Below are positions 6,564-13,634 of a DNA stretch of 14,160 bases, piece by piece. This stretch comes from Deltaproteobacteria bacterium (lineage in GTDB: Bacteria > Desulfobacterota > Desulfobacteria > C00003060 > C00003106). Where the stretch lies: NCBI GenBank assembly GCA_019314005.1, contig JAFDAE010000076.1, positions 1 to 14,160 on the forward strand, written 5' to 3'. The stretch's first letter is position 1; each line of letters begins with the position of its first letter. The position numbers and the translations under genes are program-made. A model generated the notes under the pieces. The model was not told the DNA's origin. It worked only from the letters and a program-made list of their open reading frames with translations, and made no database searches.

Positions 6564-7397
6564 ATATATTGCCTCATCCCACAGTCGTCCCTGATAAATC
6601 ACACGCGCGTCCCCTTCCAGGAATACATCAACAAAATCAAAGCCGACTTTAGAAAAGTACACGGTGAGGAGATCACCTCCTCGTGTCTTTACCGACACCG
6701 GCGATTGTACCAACCCCTTTCGTGCCGCTACCAGGGCGGCCGCCACCGAGCCCGTGCCACACGCCAAGGTCTCGTCCTCCACACCTCGCTCATAGGTGCG
6801 GATTAACAGGCTGCCATTTTCGGATTTCTTGACAAAGTTTACATTGGTCCCTGCCGGTGCATACCGCTCATGATACCGTATAGGACGCCCCCATTCCACA
6901 ATCGGAACTCCTTCAAGATCATCCTCCCAGATGACCGCGTGCGGGACTCCTGTGTTGATTGAATTTATTGAAAAGACTTTCCCGGCGGCCTCAATCTCTT
7001 CGCCGAGGACCATCCCATTAGGTCGTGTCATCTCTAATCGAACCCTGATACCGTCAACCATCGCCCGAACAATACCTGCATCGGTTTCAAACGAAAGTTC
7101 AGGGCCGCAGATTTGATTCAAATAGGCGAAGCGGGCTGCGCAGCGACCGCCGTTTCCGCACATTTCCGCCAAAGAACCGTCCTGGTTAAAAAACCGCCAC
7201 TTAAAATCCGCTTTTTCAGAAGACTCAATAAGAATAAGACCGTCAGCGCCCACGGAAAATTTACGACGGCAGACAGCGGCGACAAAATCCTTTATCTTGT
7301 CGGCATCTACCGCGCCATCCCGGTTGTCAATCAGGATGAAGTCATTCCCGCTCCCGCTCATTTTGTAAAAAATAGGTATCTTGGGCATATCGGTCAT
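6561..7397 (-). CDS. dapF: Diaminopimelate epimerase
   Basis: DapF interconverts LL- and meso-diaminopimelate without a cofactor, using two cysteines as acid and base. The 278-residue protein has both: C80 in LAEMCGNGGRCAARF and C213 in ETLACGTGSVAAAL. The opening FYKMSGSGNDFILIDNRDG, the block INTGVPHAV and RTYERGVEDETLACGTG are family motifs. The start chosen is ATG 7397; a second in-frame ATG three codons on (MPKIPIFYKMSG) is an equally plausible start, and neither has a strong ribosome site. The C-terminus VIYQGRLWDEAIY ends with a TAG formed by the first bases of the palindromic element at 6417-6563. An array of GTT(A/G)CGN heptamers sits just upstream of the start, between lysA and dapF. 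Confidence 0.96.
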   Translation of the reverse strand: MTDMPKIPIFYKMSGSGNDFILIDNRDGAVDADKIKDFVAAVCRRKFSVGADGLILIESSEKADFKWRFFNQDGSLAEMCGNGGRCAARFAYLNQICGPELSFETDAGIVRAMVDGIRVRLEMTRPNGMVLGEEIEAAGKVFSINSINTGVPHAVIWEDDLEGVPIVEWGRPIRYHERYAPAGTNVNFVKKSENGSLLIRTYERGVEDETLACGTGSVAAALVAARKGLVQSPVSVKTRGGDLLTVYFSKVGFDFVDVFLEGDARVIYQGRLWDEAIY

Positions 7398-7402
7398 TTT
7401 TT

Positions 7403-7456
7403 GATCCGTTGCGGGTTACGTGTTGCGAGTTGCGGGTTAAAAATAGAAGAATTCAT
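7403..7456. repeat. GTTGCGG heptamer array upstream of dapF
   Basis: Five consecutive 7-bp units occupy 7408-7442: GTTGCGG, GTTACGT, GTTGCGA, GTTGCGG, GTTAAAA. The array with its flank AAAATAGAAGAATTCATTT continues a near-match to the reverse complement of 5415-5473, where the flank reads AAAATAGAAGAATTGATTT. The copied unit is therefore longer than the heptamers alone. It occupies most of the 73-base lysA-dapF spacer. Confidence 0.8.
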
Positions 7457-7470
7457 TTCTGCGTCCTAAT

Positions 7471-8724
7471 TTACAAAAACGTCGGAAGCGATTCTCCTTG
7501 TATCAAGTTCGCATACGTTTCCCGCTCGCGTACCACATGAAATTGGTCTCCCTTAACCATGACCTCTGCTACGCGTGGCCGCGAATTATAATTAGACGAC
7601 ATAGTAAATCCATAAGCGCCGGCGCTCATTAGTGCCAATAAGTCACCCTGTTTAAACTCAGGGAGCTTTCGGTCCCTGGCAAAAAAGTCGCCTGATTCAC
7701 AGATCGGGCCCACCACATCAGCAACAAAAGGAGGTCTTTTGCCCTGTGTCGCTGGTTGTATGGCATGGTATGCATCATACAGTGAAGGCCTTGCAAGGTC
7801 ATTCATGGCTGCATCCACAATAACGAATTTCTTTTTCTCGCTTTTTTTAACATAAAGGCATTCTGTTATTAGCACGCCGGCATTGCCGACAATTACACGA
7901 CCGGGTTCGAAGATAAGGGTAAACGGGACCTTTCCCAACTCCTGGACAATTGCCCTGGCGTAATCATCCGGATGCGGAGGGACCTCCTCGTCATAGGTTA
8001 TCCCAAGACCACCTCCAAGATCGAGATATTGGATATGAATTCCCAGTTCTTCCAAATCAGCTATAAGTCCTTTTACCTTGCGCAGGGCATCTACAAACGG
8101 AGCTGTTTCAGTCAATTGGGATCCTACATGGCAATCAATCCCTACGATATCTATGTTAGAAAGTTTTTGGGCGGCTTTATAGGTTGAAACGGCAGTCTCT
8201 TTGTTGATCCCGAATTTATTCTTTTTCATGCCGGTCGCTATATACGGATGAGTTTTGGGGTCCACATCAGGATTCACGCGAAGCGCGATCCGGGCTCTGG
8301 TGTTCAATCTTTCCGCACACCGGTTCACCGTCTCCAGCTCCTGAAAAGACTCGATGTTAAACATTAAGATATTCGATTTAAGAGCATACTCGATTTCGTC
8401 TATCCGCTTCCCAACGCCGGAATAGACTATCCTTTCCGGCGGAATACCCGCCATTAATCCCCGGTACAACTCCCCGCCTGATACAATATCCAACCCACTG
8501 CCTAAGGTGGCAAAAAGGTTTAAAACCGCCAGGTTTGAATTTGCCTTTGCAGAAAAGCAGACCAAATGGGAGACCTCATTAAAGGCATTATCAAATGCAG
8601 AGAAATGTCTGGTCAACGTAGCATGGCTGTATATGTAAAACGGTGTTCCCACCTCTTTCGCAATCTTTGCGATAGGAACATCCTCACAAAACATTTCATT
8701 GTCACGATACTGAAAATGATGCAT
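7471..8724 (-). CDS. lysA: Diaminopimelate decarboxylase
   Basis: LysA decarboxylates meso-diaminopimelate to L-lysine, the last step of the pathway whose other genes lie downstream. At 417 residues it is a fold-type III PLP enzyme. The Schiff-base lysine is K60 in CFSAKANSN. HVGSQL (199-204), the glycine-rich DLGGGLGI (235-242) and EPGR (274-277) are the expected phosphate- and substrate-binding motifs. The active-site cysteine C342 lies in GPICESGDFFARDR, and AGAYGFTMSSNYN lies near the C-terminus. The ATG at 8724 has AGGAAG about ten bases upstream. On the minus strand upstream, TTTACA and an AT-rich -10-like TTATTAAT at roughly normal spacing could be an internal promoter, which is speculative. 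A ten-unit heptamer array separates it from the lipoprotein gene. Confidence 0.97.
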   Translation of the reverse strand: MHHFQYRDNEMFCEDVPIAKIAKEVGTPFYIYSHATLTRHFSAFDNAFNEVSHLVCFSAKANSNLAVLNLFATLGSGLDIVSGGELYRGLMAGIPPERIVYSGVGKRIDEIEYALKSNILMFNIESFQELETVNRCAERLNTRARIALRVNPDVDPKTHPYIATGMKKNKFGINKETAVSTYKAAQKLSNIDIVGIDCHVGSQLTETAPFVDALRKVKGLIADLEELGIHIQYLDLGGGLGITYDEEVPPHPDDYARAIVQELGKVPFTLIFEPGRVIVGNAGVLITECLYVKKSEKKKFVIVDAAMNDLARPSLYDAYHAIQPATQGKRPPFVADVVGPICESGDFFARDRKLPEFKQGDLLALMSAGAYGFTMSSNYNSRPRVAEVMVKGDQFHVVRERETYANLIQGESLPTFL

Positions 8725-8801
8725 GGTTTAGTTTCTTCCTATTAATAAATTTTGCTAACCGTTTGTAAAATTTAGGGCGTAGATTTTCGTAGCTGCACAT
8801 A

Positions 8802-8875
8802 GTTACGAGTTACGGGTTGCGAGTTACGAGTTACGGGTTGCGGGTTACGGGTTGCGAGTTACGGGTTGCGAGTTA
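8802..8875. repeat. Ten-unit GTT(A/G)CG(A/G) tandem heptamer array
   Basis: From 8802 to 8871 the plus strand is ten uninterrupted 7-bp units, each GTT(A/G)CG(A/G), followed by GTTA. Variation is confined to the fourth and seventh bases and is always purine for purine. The terminal TTA (8873-8875) is the TAA stop codon of the lipoprotein gene on the minus strand. Unlike several other spacers, there is no facing partner array here. It lies in the 148-base spacer upstream of lysA. Confidence 0.95.
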
Positions 8876-9298
8876 ATCCGTGTCCGGAATACGAACAATA
8901 TTCGAATCCCCACTCTCCACCCCATCTTCTGAGATCACTATGACCTTGTAGACATAGCGATTTCCGGCCTCAATCGAATCCCAATAAATGACCTGCTTAC
9001 CCTCTATACGAACGGTCTTTGAATCAGTGGTGTCAATATCAAACACTTCTGTAAACCGGACCGGACAGTCTGGACACGGCTCTTCTGTAAGAGGCTCTAT
9101 AGCCTTAAAGAGTTTGAATAGATTTTCTTCTTCCGGAATCGTCCAGGAGAGTCTAATCCGTTCTTCTATAACCTCTCCCTTCAAATCCTTCACTGATTGC
9201 GGAATAATTGCTTTGGGCGGCACAGGCGGCCCCTTTTTCCCGCAAGCTATTCCTCCGAACAGGATGCAACATACCATAAGACGTAAAAATAGCTTCAC
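8873..9298 (-). CDS. Small lipoprotein (LptM/YifL-like N-terminus, fibronectin-III-like region)
   Basis: The 141-residue product starts with a lipoprotein signal MKLFLRLMVCCILFGGIAC. C19 would be the lipidated cysteine, although the -3 residue is glycine rather than the usual leucine. CGKKGPPVPP directly after it matches the start of LptM/YifL-type outer-membrane lipoproteins. Residues about 37-138 look like one fibronectin type III-like beta domain (IRLSWTIP near the front, GNRYVYKVIVISEDGVESGDSN near the end), with CPDC at about 74-77. The start is a GTG at 9298 without a clear ribosome site; an in-frame stop lies four codons upstream. In Geobacter-type genomes a similar gene sits between argH and lysA, and E. 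coli yifL (lptM) sits next to dapF. Its role is unknown; a link to envelope assembly is inference. The stop codon coincides with the end of a heptamer array. Confidence 0.82.
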   Translation of the reverse strand: MKLFLRLMVCCILFGGIACGKKGPPVPPKAIIPQSVKDLKGEVIEERIRLSWTIPEEENLFKLFKAIEPLTEEPCPDCPVRFTEVFDIDTTDSKTVRIEGKQVIYWDSIEAGNRYVYKVIVISEDGVESGDSNIVRIPDTD

Positions 9299-9311
9299 TC
9301 TAAGTCGTCAA

Positions 9312-9328
9312 GTATAAATAACTTATAC
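9312..9328. other. Small perfect inverted repeat upstream of the lipoprotein gene
   Basis: GTATAA-ATAAC-TTATAC forms a perfect 6-bp dyad 13 bases before the GTG start on the minus strand. It could be an operator or a weak hairpin near the ribosome site. A second short dyad (CATAAC-TC-GTTATG, 9374-9387) lies just after the argH stop. Neither has the T-run of an intrinsic terminator. Confidence 0.3.
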
Positions 9329-9394
9329 ATCTTGCTTGTCCTTTTGCTTGTTTTCTGTGTTCCGTCAAGGCTTACATAACTCGTTATGCGCGCC

Positions 9395-10795
9395 TTAACG
9401 CGCCTTGAAAACACCTCCTAATCCCAGTTCTTCTTCCGCGGCACTGATTGCTGCCGACACATTTTCCTTGGCTGTACCACCTATCGATCTTCTCCGGTTG
9501 ACCACAGACTCCAAAGAGAGGACCTCAAAAACATCTTCAGCAATTACCGGAGAGAATCTTCTCATTGCTTCTAATGTCAATTCATGAAGCTCTTTTTTCT
9601 CATCCAGGCAGTAGCGAACCGCTTCACCAACAATCCGGTGCGCGTCTCGAAACCCCACTCCCTTGGTTACCAAATAATCGGCCAAGTCCGTTGCATTCAG
9701 AAAGCCCCGGGTTGCCGCCTCTTTCATTCGGTCCTGGTTGATCTTAAGTTTAGGAAGTAGTTTGCAGTAAACCATAAGACACCCCTTTAAGGTGTTTACA
9801 GTATCGAATAATGGCTCCTTGTCTTCCTGCATGTCCCGGTTATAGGCCAGGGGAAGAGATTTCATCATGGTCAACAAGGCCGTCAGGCTGCCAAACACAC
9901 GCCCTGCTTTCCCTCGTACCAGCTCGCAGACGTCCGGATTCTTTTTCTGCGGCATGATACTGCTTCCCGTAGAAAAGGCGTCCGGTATCTCTACAAAGGC
10001 GAATTCAGCAGAAGACCAGTATATCAATTCTTCGGAAAAACGGCTTAAGTGGACCATACAAATTGAAGCTGAAGCAAGAAACTCTATAATGAAATCCCTG
10101 TCACTTACCGCGTCTAAGCTGTTTCCCGTGACCTTGGGAAAACCAAGAAGTTCCGCCGTATAGTTCATGTCAATCGGAAACGTAGTCCCGGCAAGGGCCG
10201 CGCTTCCGAGAGGAAGAACATTAATTCGCGCCAGCCCATCTTCAAACCGAGCGCTGTCCCGCTTAAACATTTCATGATAGGCCATAAAATAATGGGACAA
10301 AAGAATCGGCTGTGCCCTCTGCATATGGGTATAGCCAGGCATTACAACATCAATATATTTCTTGGAGAGCCCGACAAAACCCCGTCTCAGGGTCTCCAGG
10401 TAGCGTAAAATCTCCTTACATTCATCCCGCAAATACATACGCGTGTCAAGGGCTACCTGGTCGTTCCGGCTCCTTGCGGTATGGAGTTTTTTTGCCACAT
10501 CACCCAGGTCGGAAGCAAGACGGCTTTCAATGTTCATATGAACGTCTTCCAGGGCCTCGTCGAATTCAAACTTACCCTGTTCTATCTCTTGCTTGATCTT
10601 GTTAAGTCCGTCTATTAGGGTATCGGCTTCTTTCTCCGTAATGATTGACTGCCTGGCAAGCATCTTACAATGGGCAATGCTTCCTTGAATATCATAAGCA
10701 TAAAGCCGGCTGTCTGTTTTTACAGAAGCAGTAAAGGCCTCTACACTCGTGTCAGTCGCTTCCTTAAATCTTCCGTCCCACAATTTAGCGGACAT
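9395..10795 (-). CDS. argH: Argininosuccinate lyase
   Basis: ArgH splits argininosuccinate into arginine and fumarate, the final step of arginine synthesis. The protein has 466 residues, full length for the fumarase/aspartase superfamily. It begins [10 protein letters not shown], as ArgH usually does. [16 protein letters not shown] (105-120), the catalytic histidine H157 in [10 protein letters not shown], and the mobile signature loop [12 protein letters not shown] (277-288) with the catalytic serine are all present. The ATG at 10795 is preceded by AAGGGG about seven bases upstream. It follows argG with a 209-base spacer that contains a heptamer hairpin, an unusually wide gap for two consecutive steps of one pathway. 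Confidence 0.98.
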   Translation of the reverse strand: MSAKLWDGRFKEATDTSVEAFTASVKTDSRLYAYDIQGSIAHCKMLARQSIITEKEADTLIDGLNKIKQEIEQGKFEFDEALEDVHMNIESRLASDLGDVAKKLHTARSRNDQVALDTRMYLRDECKEILRYLETLRRGFVGLSKKYIDVVMPGYTHMQRAQPILLSHYFMAYHEMFKRDSARFEDGLARINVLPLGSAALAGTTFPIDMNYTAELLGFPKVTGNSLDAVSDRDFIIEFLASASICMVHLSRFSEELIYWSSAEFAFVEIPDAFSTGSSIMPQKKNPDVCELVRGKAGRVFGSLTALLTMMKSLPLAYNRDMQEDKEPLFDTVNTLKGCLMVYCKLLPKLKINQDRMKEAATRGFLNATDLADYLVTKGVGFRDAHRIVGEAVRYCLDEKKELHELTLEAMRRFSPVIAEDVFEVLSLESVVNRRRSIGGTAKENVSAAISAAEEELGLGGVFKAR

Positions 10796-10881
10796 GCAAT
10801 AGCCCCTTTACTATATTTTAAAAAGATAATCTTAGAGCTTCCGAGTTCATAGACACTCAGCAAATCCAAGGGATACTCCCC

Positions 10882-10955
10882 GTTGCGGGTTACGAGTTGC
10901 GAGTTGCGGGTTAGGGATTTTAAACTCGCAACTCGTAACACGTAACGCGCAACCC
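10882..10955. repeat. Heptamer hairpin between argG and argH
   Basis: Five GTT(A/G)CGN-type units at 10882-10916 face a reverse-complement array at 10923-10955, with only about six to eight bases (GATTTTAA) between them. About 28 of 32 arm positions can pair, so both DNA and mRNA could form a long imperfect hairpin. It has no T-run in either direction, so it is not a classical terminator; it could stabilise or process the argG-argH message. Confidence 0.88.
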
Positions 10956-11004
10956 ATTTTACCTTAATACCCCTTCCTTAAACACTATATGAACCTATCA
11001 ACTC

Positions 11005-12216
11005 TCAGCTAATTTTGTTTTTCATCATCGCCTGTATTCTGAGCCGCAGGGCATTCAAACGGATAAACCCTTCGGCATCCTTCTGTTGATAAACCTGGTC
11101 TTCCTCAAAGGTGGCAAAATCACTTCGGTAAAGAGATTGTTCGGACCGGCGCCCCACTACCCCACAGTTCCCCTTGTACAGCTCCAGCCGCACCGTACCC
11201 GAGACTCTCTTTTGTGTGGCATCGATCATTGTCTGCAACACCTCCATCTCAGGCGAAAACCAGAAGCCGTAATAGATCAATTCAGAGTACTTGGGAATCA
11301 GCATGTCACGAAGATGCATAACTTCCCTATCCATGGTGATCGACTCCAATGCTATGTGCGCGGCCCTTAATATAGTCCCACCCGGGGTCTCATAAACACC
11401 GCGCGCCTTCATCCCTACAAACCGGTTTTCAACCAGGTCAAGCCGCCCTACCCCATGCTTCCCTCCCAGCCGGTTTAATTCAGCAAGGAGTTTTGCCGGA
11501 GAAAGTTCCACATCATTAACAGCCACTGGGTCCCCTTTTTCAAAACTAATCGTAACCTCCTCCGGATCATCAGGGGCATCCTGAGGTGAAACCGTAAGCT
11601 GAAACATCGATTCCGTTGGTGACGCCCAGGGGTCCTCCAGTACCCCCCCTTCGTAGCTTATATGAAGGAGATTAGCATCGGTACTGTAAGGTTTCTTGGG
11701 AGTGACAGGAACAGGTATGTCATGACTTTCGGCATACTCCATAAGGGCATGACGTGAGTTGAGCGTCCATTCGCGCCAGGGAGCAATAATTTTTATATTA
11801 GGATTCAAGGATAAGTAACTCAACTCAAACCTTACCTGATCGTTCCCTTTTCCGGTGGCTCCGTGACTAACGGCATCGGCCCCCTCGGCCTTGGCAATTT
11901 CGATCTGGCGTTTTGCGATCAAAGGCCGGGCAAGAGAAGTACCAAGGAGATATTGTCCTTCATAAATCGCATTGGCCCTAAAGGCCGGAAAGACGTAATC
12001 CCTGACAAATTCTTCTTTAAGATCATCGATATATACCTTTTCAGCTCCGGTATTGAGGGCCTTTTCCTCTATATAATCAAGTTCTTCTCCTTGGCCTATG
12101 TCAGCAGAAAAGGTAATCACGGAACAGTCATACGTATCTTTAAGCCAGGCCAATATAACAGATGTATCAAGACCTCCTGAATAGGCCAGGACTACTTTTT
12201 TTATCTTACCCGCCAC
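11005..12216 (-). CDS. argG: Argininosuccinate synthase
   Basis: ArgG joins citrulline and aspartate with ATP to form argininosuccinate. The 403-residue protein opens with the N-type ATP pyrophosphatase loop [19 protein letters not shown] (S13-G-G-L-D-T-S19). The conserved block [15 protein letters not shown], then IIAPWREW and [16 protein letters not shown], is complete. The start is a GTG at 12216, chosen because GGAGG lies four bases upstream (GGAGGAACT-GTG) and the family motif begins eight residues in. The 282-base spacer from argF contains facing AT-rich heptamer arrays. It is followed by argH on the same strand. Confidence 0.98.
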   Translation of the reverse strand: MAGKIKKVVLAYSGGLDTSVILAWLKDTYDCSVITFSADIGQGEELDYIEEKALNTGAEKVYIDDLKEEFVRDYVFPAFRANAIYEGQYLLGTSLARPLIAKRQIEIAKAEGADAVSHGATGKGNDQVRFELSYLSLNPNIKIIAPWREWTLNSRHALMEYAESHDIPVPVTPKKPYSTDANLLHISYEGGVLEDPWASPTESMFQLTVSPQDAPDDPEEVTISFEKGDPVAVNDVELSPAKLLAELNRLGGKHGVGRLDLVENRFVGMKARGVYETPGGTILRAAHIALESITMDREVMHLRDMLIPKYSELIYYGFWFSPEMEVLQTMIDATQKRVSGTVRLELYKGNCGVVGRRSEQSLYRSDFATFEEDQVYQQKDAEGFIRLNALRLRIQAMMKNKIS

Positions 12217-12236
12217 AGTTCCTCCGTAATAATGTC

Positions 12237-12435
12237 AAAAAATCCGAAATTCGAATATCGAAATTCGAAACAAATCCAAAATCCAAATATCAAATGTTCA
12301 AAACACTATTTAAGCTTACGCAGTACCGTATTTATAACGAATGAGATACAATGTCCCGAATCATGTCGTTTCGGATTTTGTGCTTTGGGCATTCGAATTT
12401 GTTTCGAATTTAGTGCTTCGGATTTCGAATTTTCA
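12237..12435. repeat. Facing AT-rich TTCGAA-type heptamer arrays between argF and argG
   Basis: The left array (about 12241-12296) steps through AATCCGA, AATTCGA, ATATCGA, AATTCGA and then CCAAAAT/CCAAATA units. The right array (about 12366-12433) has TTCGGAT, TTCGAAT and similar units in the opposite orientation; AAATTCGAAACAAAT occurs on both sides as an inverted match. About 65 bases of non-repetitive DNA lie between. The base composition differs from the GTTGCGN arrays although the step is again seven. No promoter could be placed with confidence. Confidence 0.8.
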
Positions 12436-12498
12436 TACAATCTATTAAAAATATCAAACAAACTCAATTGTTATGCGATACCAACTGCTTGTTACTCG

Positions 12499-13419
12499 TC
12501 AATCGTTCTCAACCATCAATCGCTCAAGTATTGCTTTATGCATATGGAGTTTGTTTTCAGCCTGGTCCCATACAACAGATCTAGGGCCTTCCAAAACTTC
12601 ATTTGTGATCTCCTCATCACGGTGCGCAGGAAGGCAATGCATAATTAGCACGTCTTCTTTGGCTTTGGCGACCAGATTGTCATTGACCTGATAGGGCTGA
12701 AATATTTTTTTACGTGCTTCGTGTTCGCTCTCCTGTCCCATACTCGCCCAAACATCAGTATAAATAACATCTGCGTCCTCGACTGCTTCAAAAGGATCAG
12801 AAAACAGCGAGATGGTCCCCTTTCCATGATCTATCGCATTTTGCAGAATGTCCTGGTTCGGTTCGTATCCTGCCGGCGTTGCAAGGACGAGATGCAGTCC
12901 TAAAATAGCAGCCGCATTGATCCACGAGTGGGCCACATTATTACCATCACCTACCCAGACAATCTTGAGACCGGTCAGGGTTCCCTTCTTTTCCAAAATC
13001 GTCTGAAGATCACTCAATACCTGACATGGATGATATGTGTCTGTAAGCCCGTTAATGACCGGAATCGAAGCATTCAGAGCTAATTCTTCTAAAAACTTCT
13101 GTGAATACGTCCTTATCACAATCCCGTCGAGGTATCTTGAAAGGACGCGAGCGGTGTCGGTAATCGGCTCATTACGGGCTAACTGTGTTTCTTTTGCGCT
13201 TAAAAAAGCGGCTCCGCCACCCAACTGAATCATCGCCACTTCAAAAGAGACCCGTGTCCTGGTAGAGGGTTTCTCAAAGATAATCCCAAGAGTCTTTCCC
13301 GCCAAAGGTCGATACAGTACACCCGAGGTATTGTTTTTATTAAATACCATGGCGCGCTCTATCAATTGCATAATCTCTTCAGGCTCCAGGTCCCAAAGCG
13401 TCAAAATATCCTTTTTCAT
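12499..13419 (-). CDS. argF: Ornithine carbamoyltransferase
   Basis: ArgF makes citrulline from ornithine and carbamoyl phosphate. From the ATG at 13419 it has 306 residues, typical of the family. That start has AAGG about seven bases upstream (AGTAAGGTCAATT-ATG); an in-frame TTG at 13443 would add eight residues and has no ribosome site. The carbamoyl phosphate loop FEKPSTRTRVSFE, then HPCQVLSDLQTI, the ornithine-binding TDVWASMGQE and HCLPAHRDEEI identify it as an ornithine rather than an aspartate carbamoyltransferase. It lies between argD and argG in pathway order. Both its spacers (215 and 282 bases) carry heptamer arrays. Confidence 0.97.
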   Translation of the reverse strand: MKKDILTLWDLEPEEIMQLIERAMVFNKNNTSGVLYRPLAGKTLGIIFEKPSTRTRVSFEVAMIQLGGGAAFLSAKETQLARNEPITDTARVLSRYLDGIVIRTYSQKFLEELALNASIPVINGLTDTYHPCQVLSDLQTILEKKGTLTGLKIVWVGDGNNVAHSWINAAAILGLHLVLATPAGYEPNQDILQNAIDHGKGTISLFSDPFEAVEDADVIYTDVWASMGQESEHEARKKIFQPYQVNDNLVAKAKEDVLIMHCLPAHRDEEITNEVLEGPRSVVWDQAENKLHMHKAILERLMVEND

Positions 13420-13447
13420 AATTGACCTTACTGTTTTTACCAATTAC

Positions 13448-13604
13448 GGTTAAAGGGCAAAGGTTAAAGGTTCAGGGTTCACGGTTAAAAAGTTGCTGTT
13501 TCCCCGAATTGATGAGCAAAGCGACTTCATTATTCGACGTTCGATGTTCAATGTTCGGTGTTCGACGTTCATCTTTTCAAAGGTTCAAAGTTCAAAGCTG
13601 AAAG
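13448..13604. repeat. Two unlike heptamer arrays between argD and argF
   Basis: Bases 13448-13489 are six units of GGTTAAA/GGTTCAG/GGTTCAC type. Bases 13533-13567 are five units TTCGACG, TTCGATG, TTCAATG, TTCGGTG, TTCGACG. A third short stretch (about 13578-13604) returns to the GGTTCAA/AGTTCAA type. All run in the same orientation. They fill most of the 215-base spacer, and the remainder shows no clear promoter or terminator. Confidence 0.85.
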
Positions 13605-13634
13605 GCAACAGAATTCCCCACTAAATCATCAATC

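Noticed and set aside
8802..8875. Heptamer arrays as a CRISPR array
   Set aside because: Units are 7 bp with no spacers, far below CRISPR repeat length, and no cas gene is in the window.
12232..12648. 138-codon plus-strand open frame from the argF-argG spacer into argF
   Set aside because: Its N-terminal half translates the AT-rich heptamers and the rest is antisense to argF; no ribosome site or known motif.
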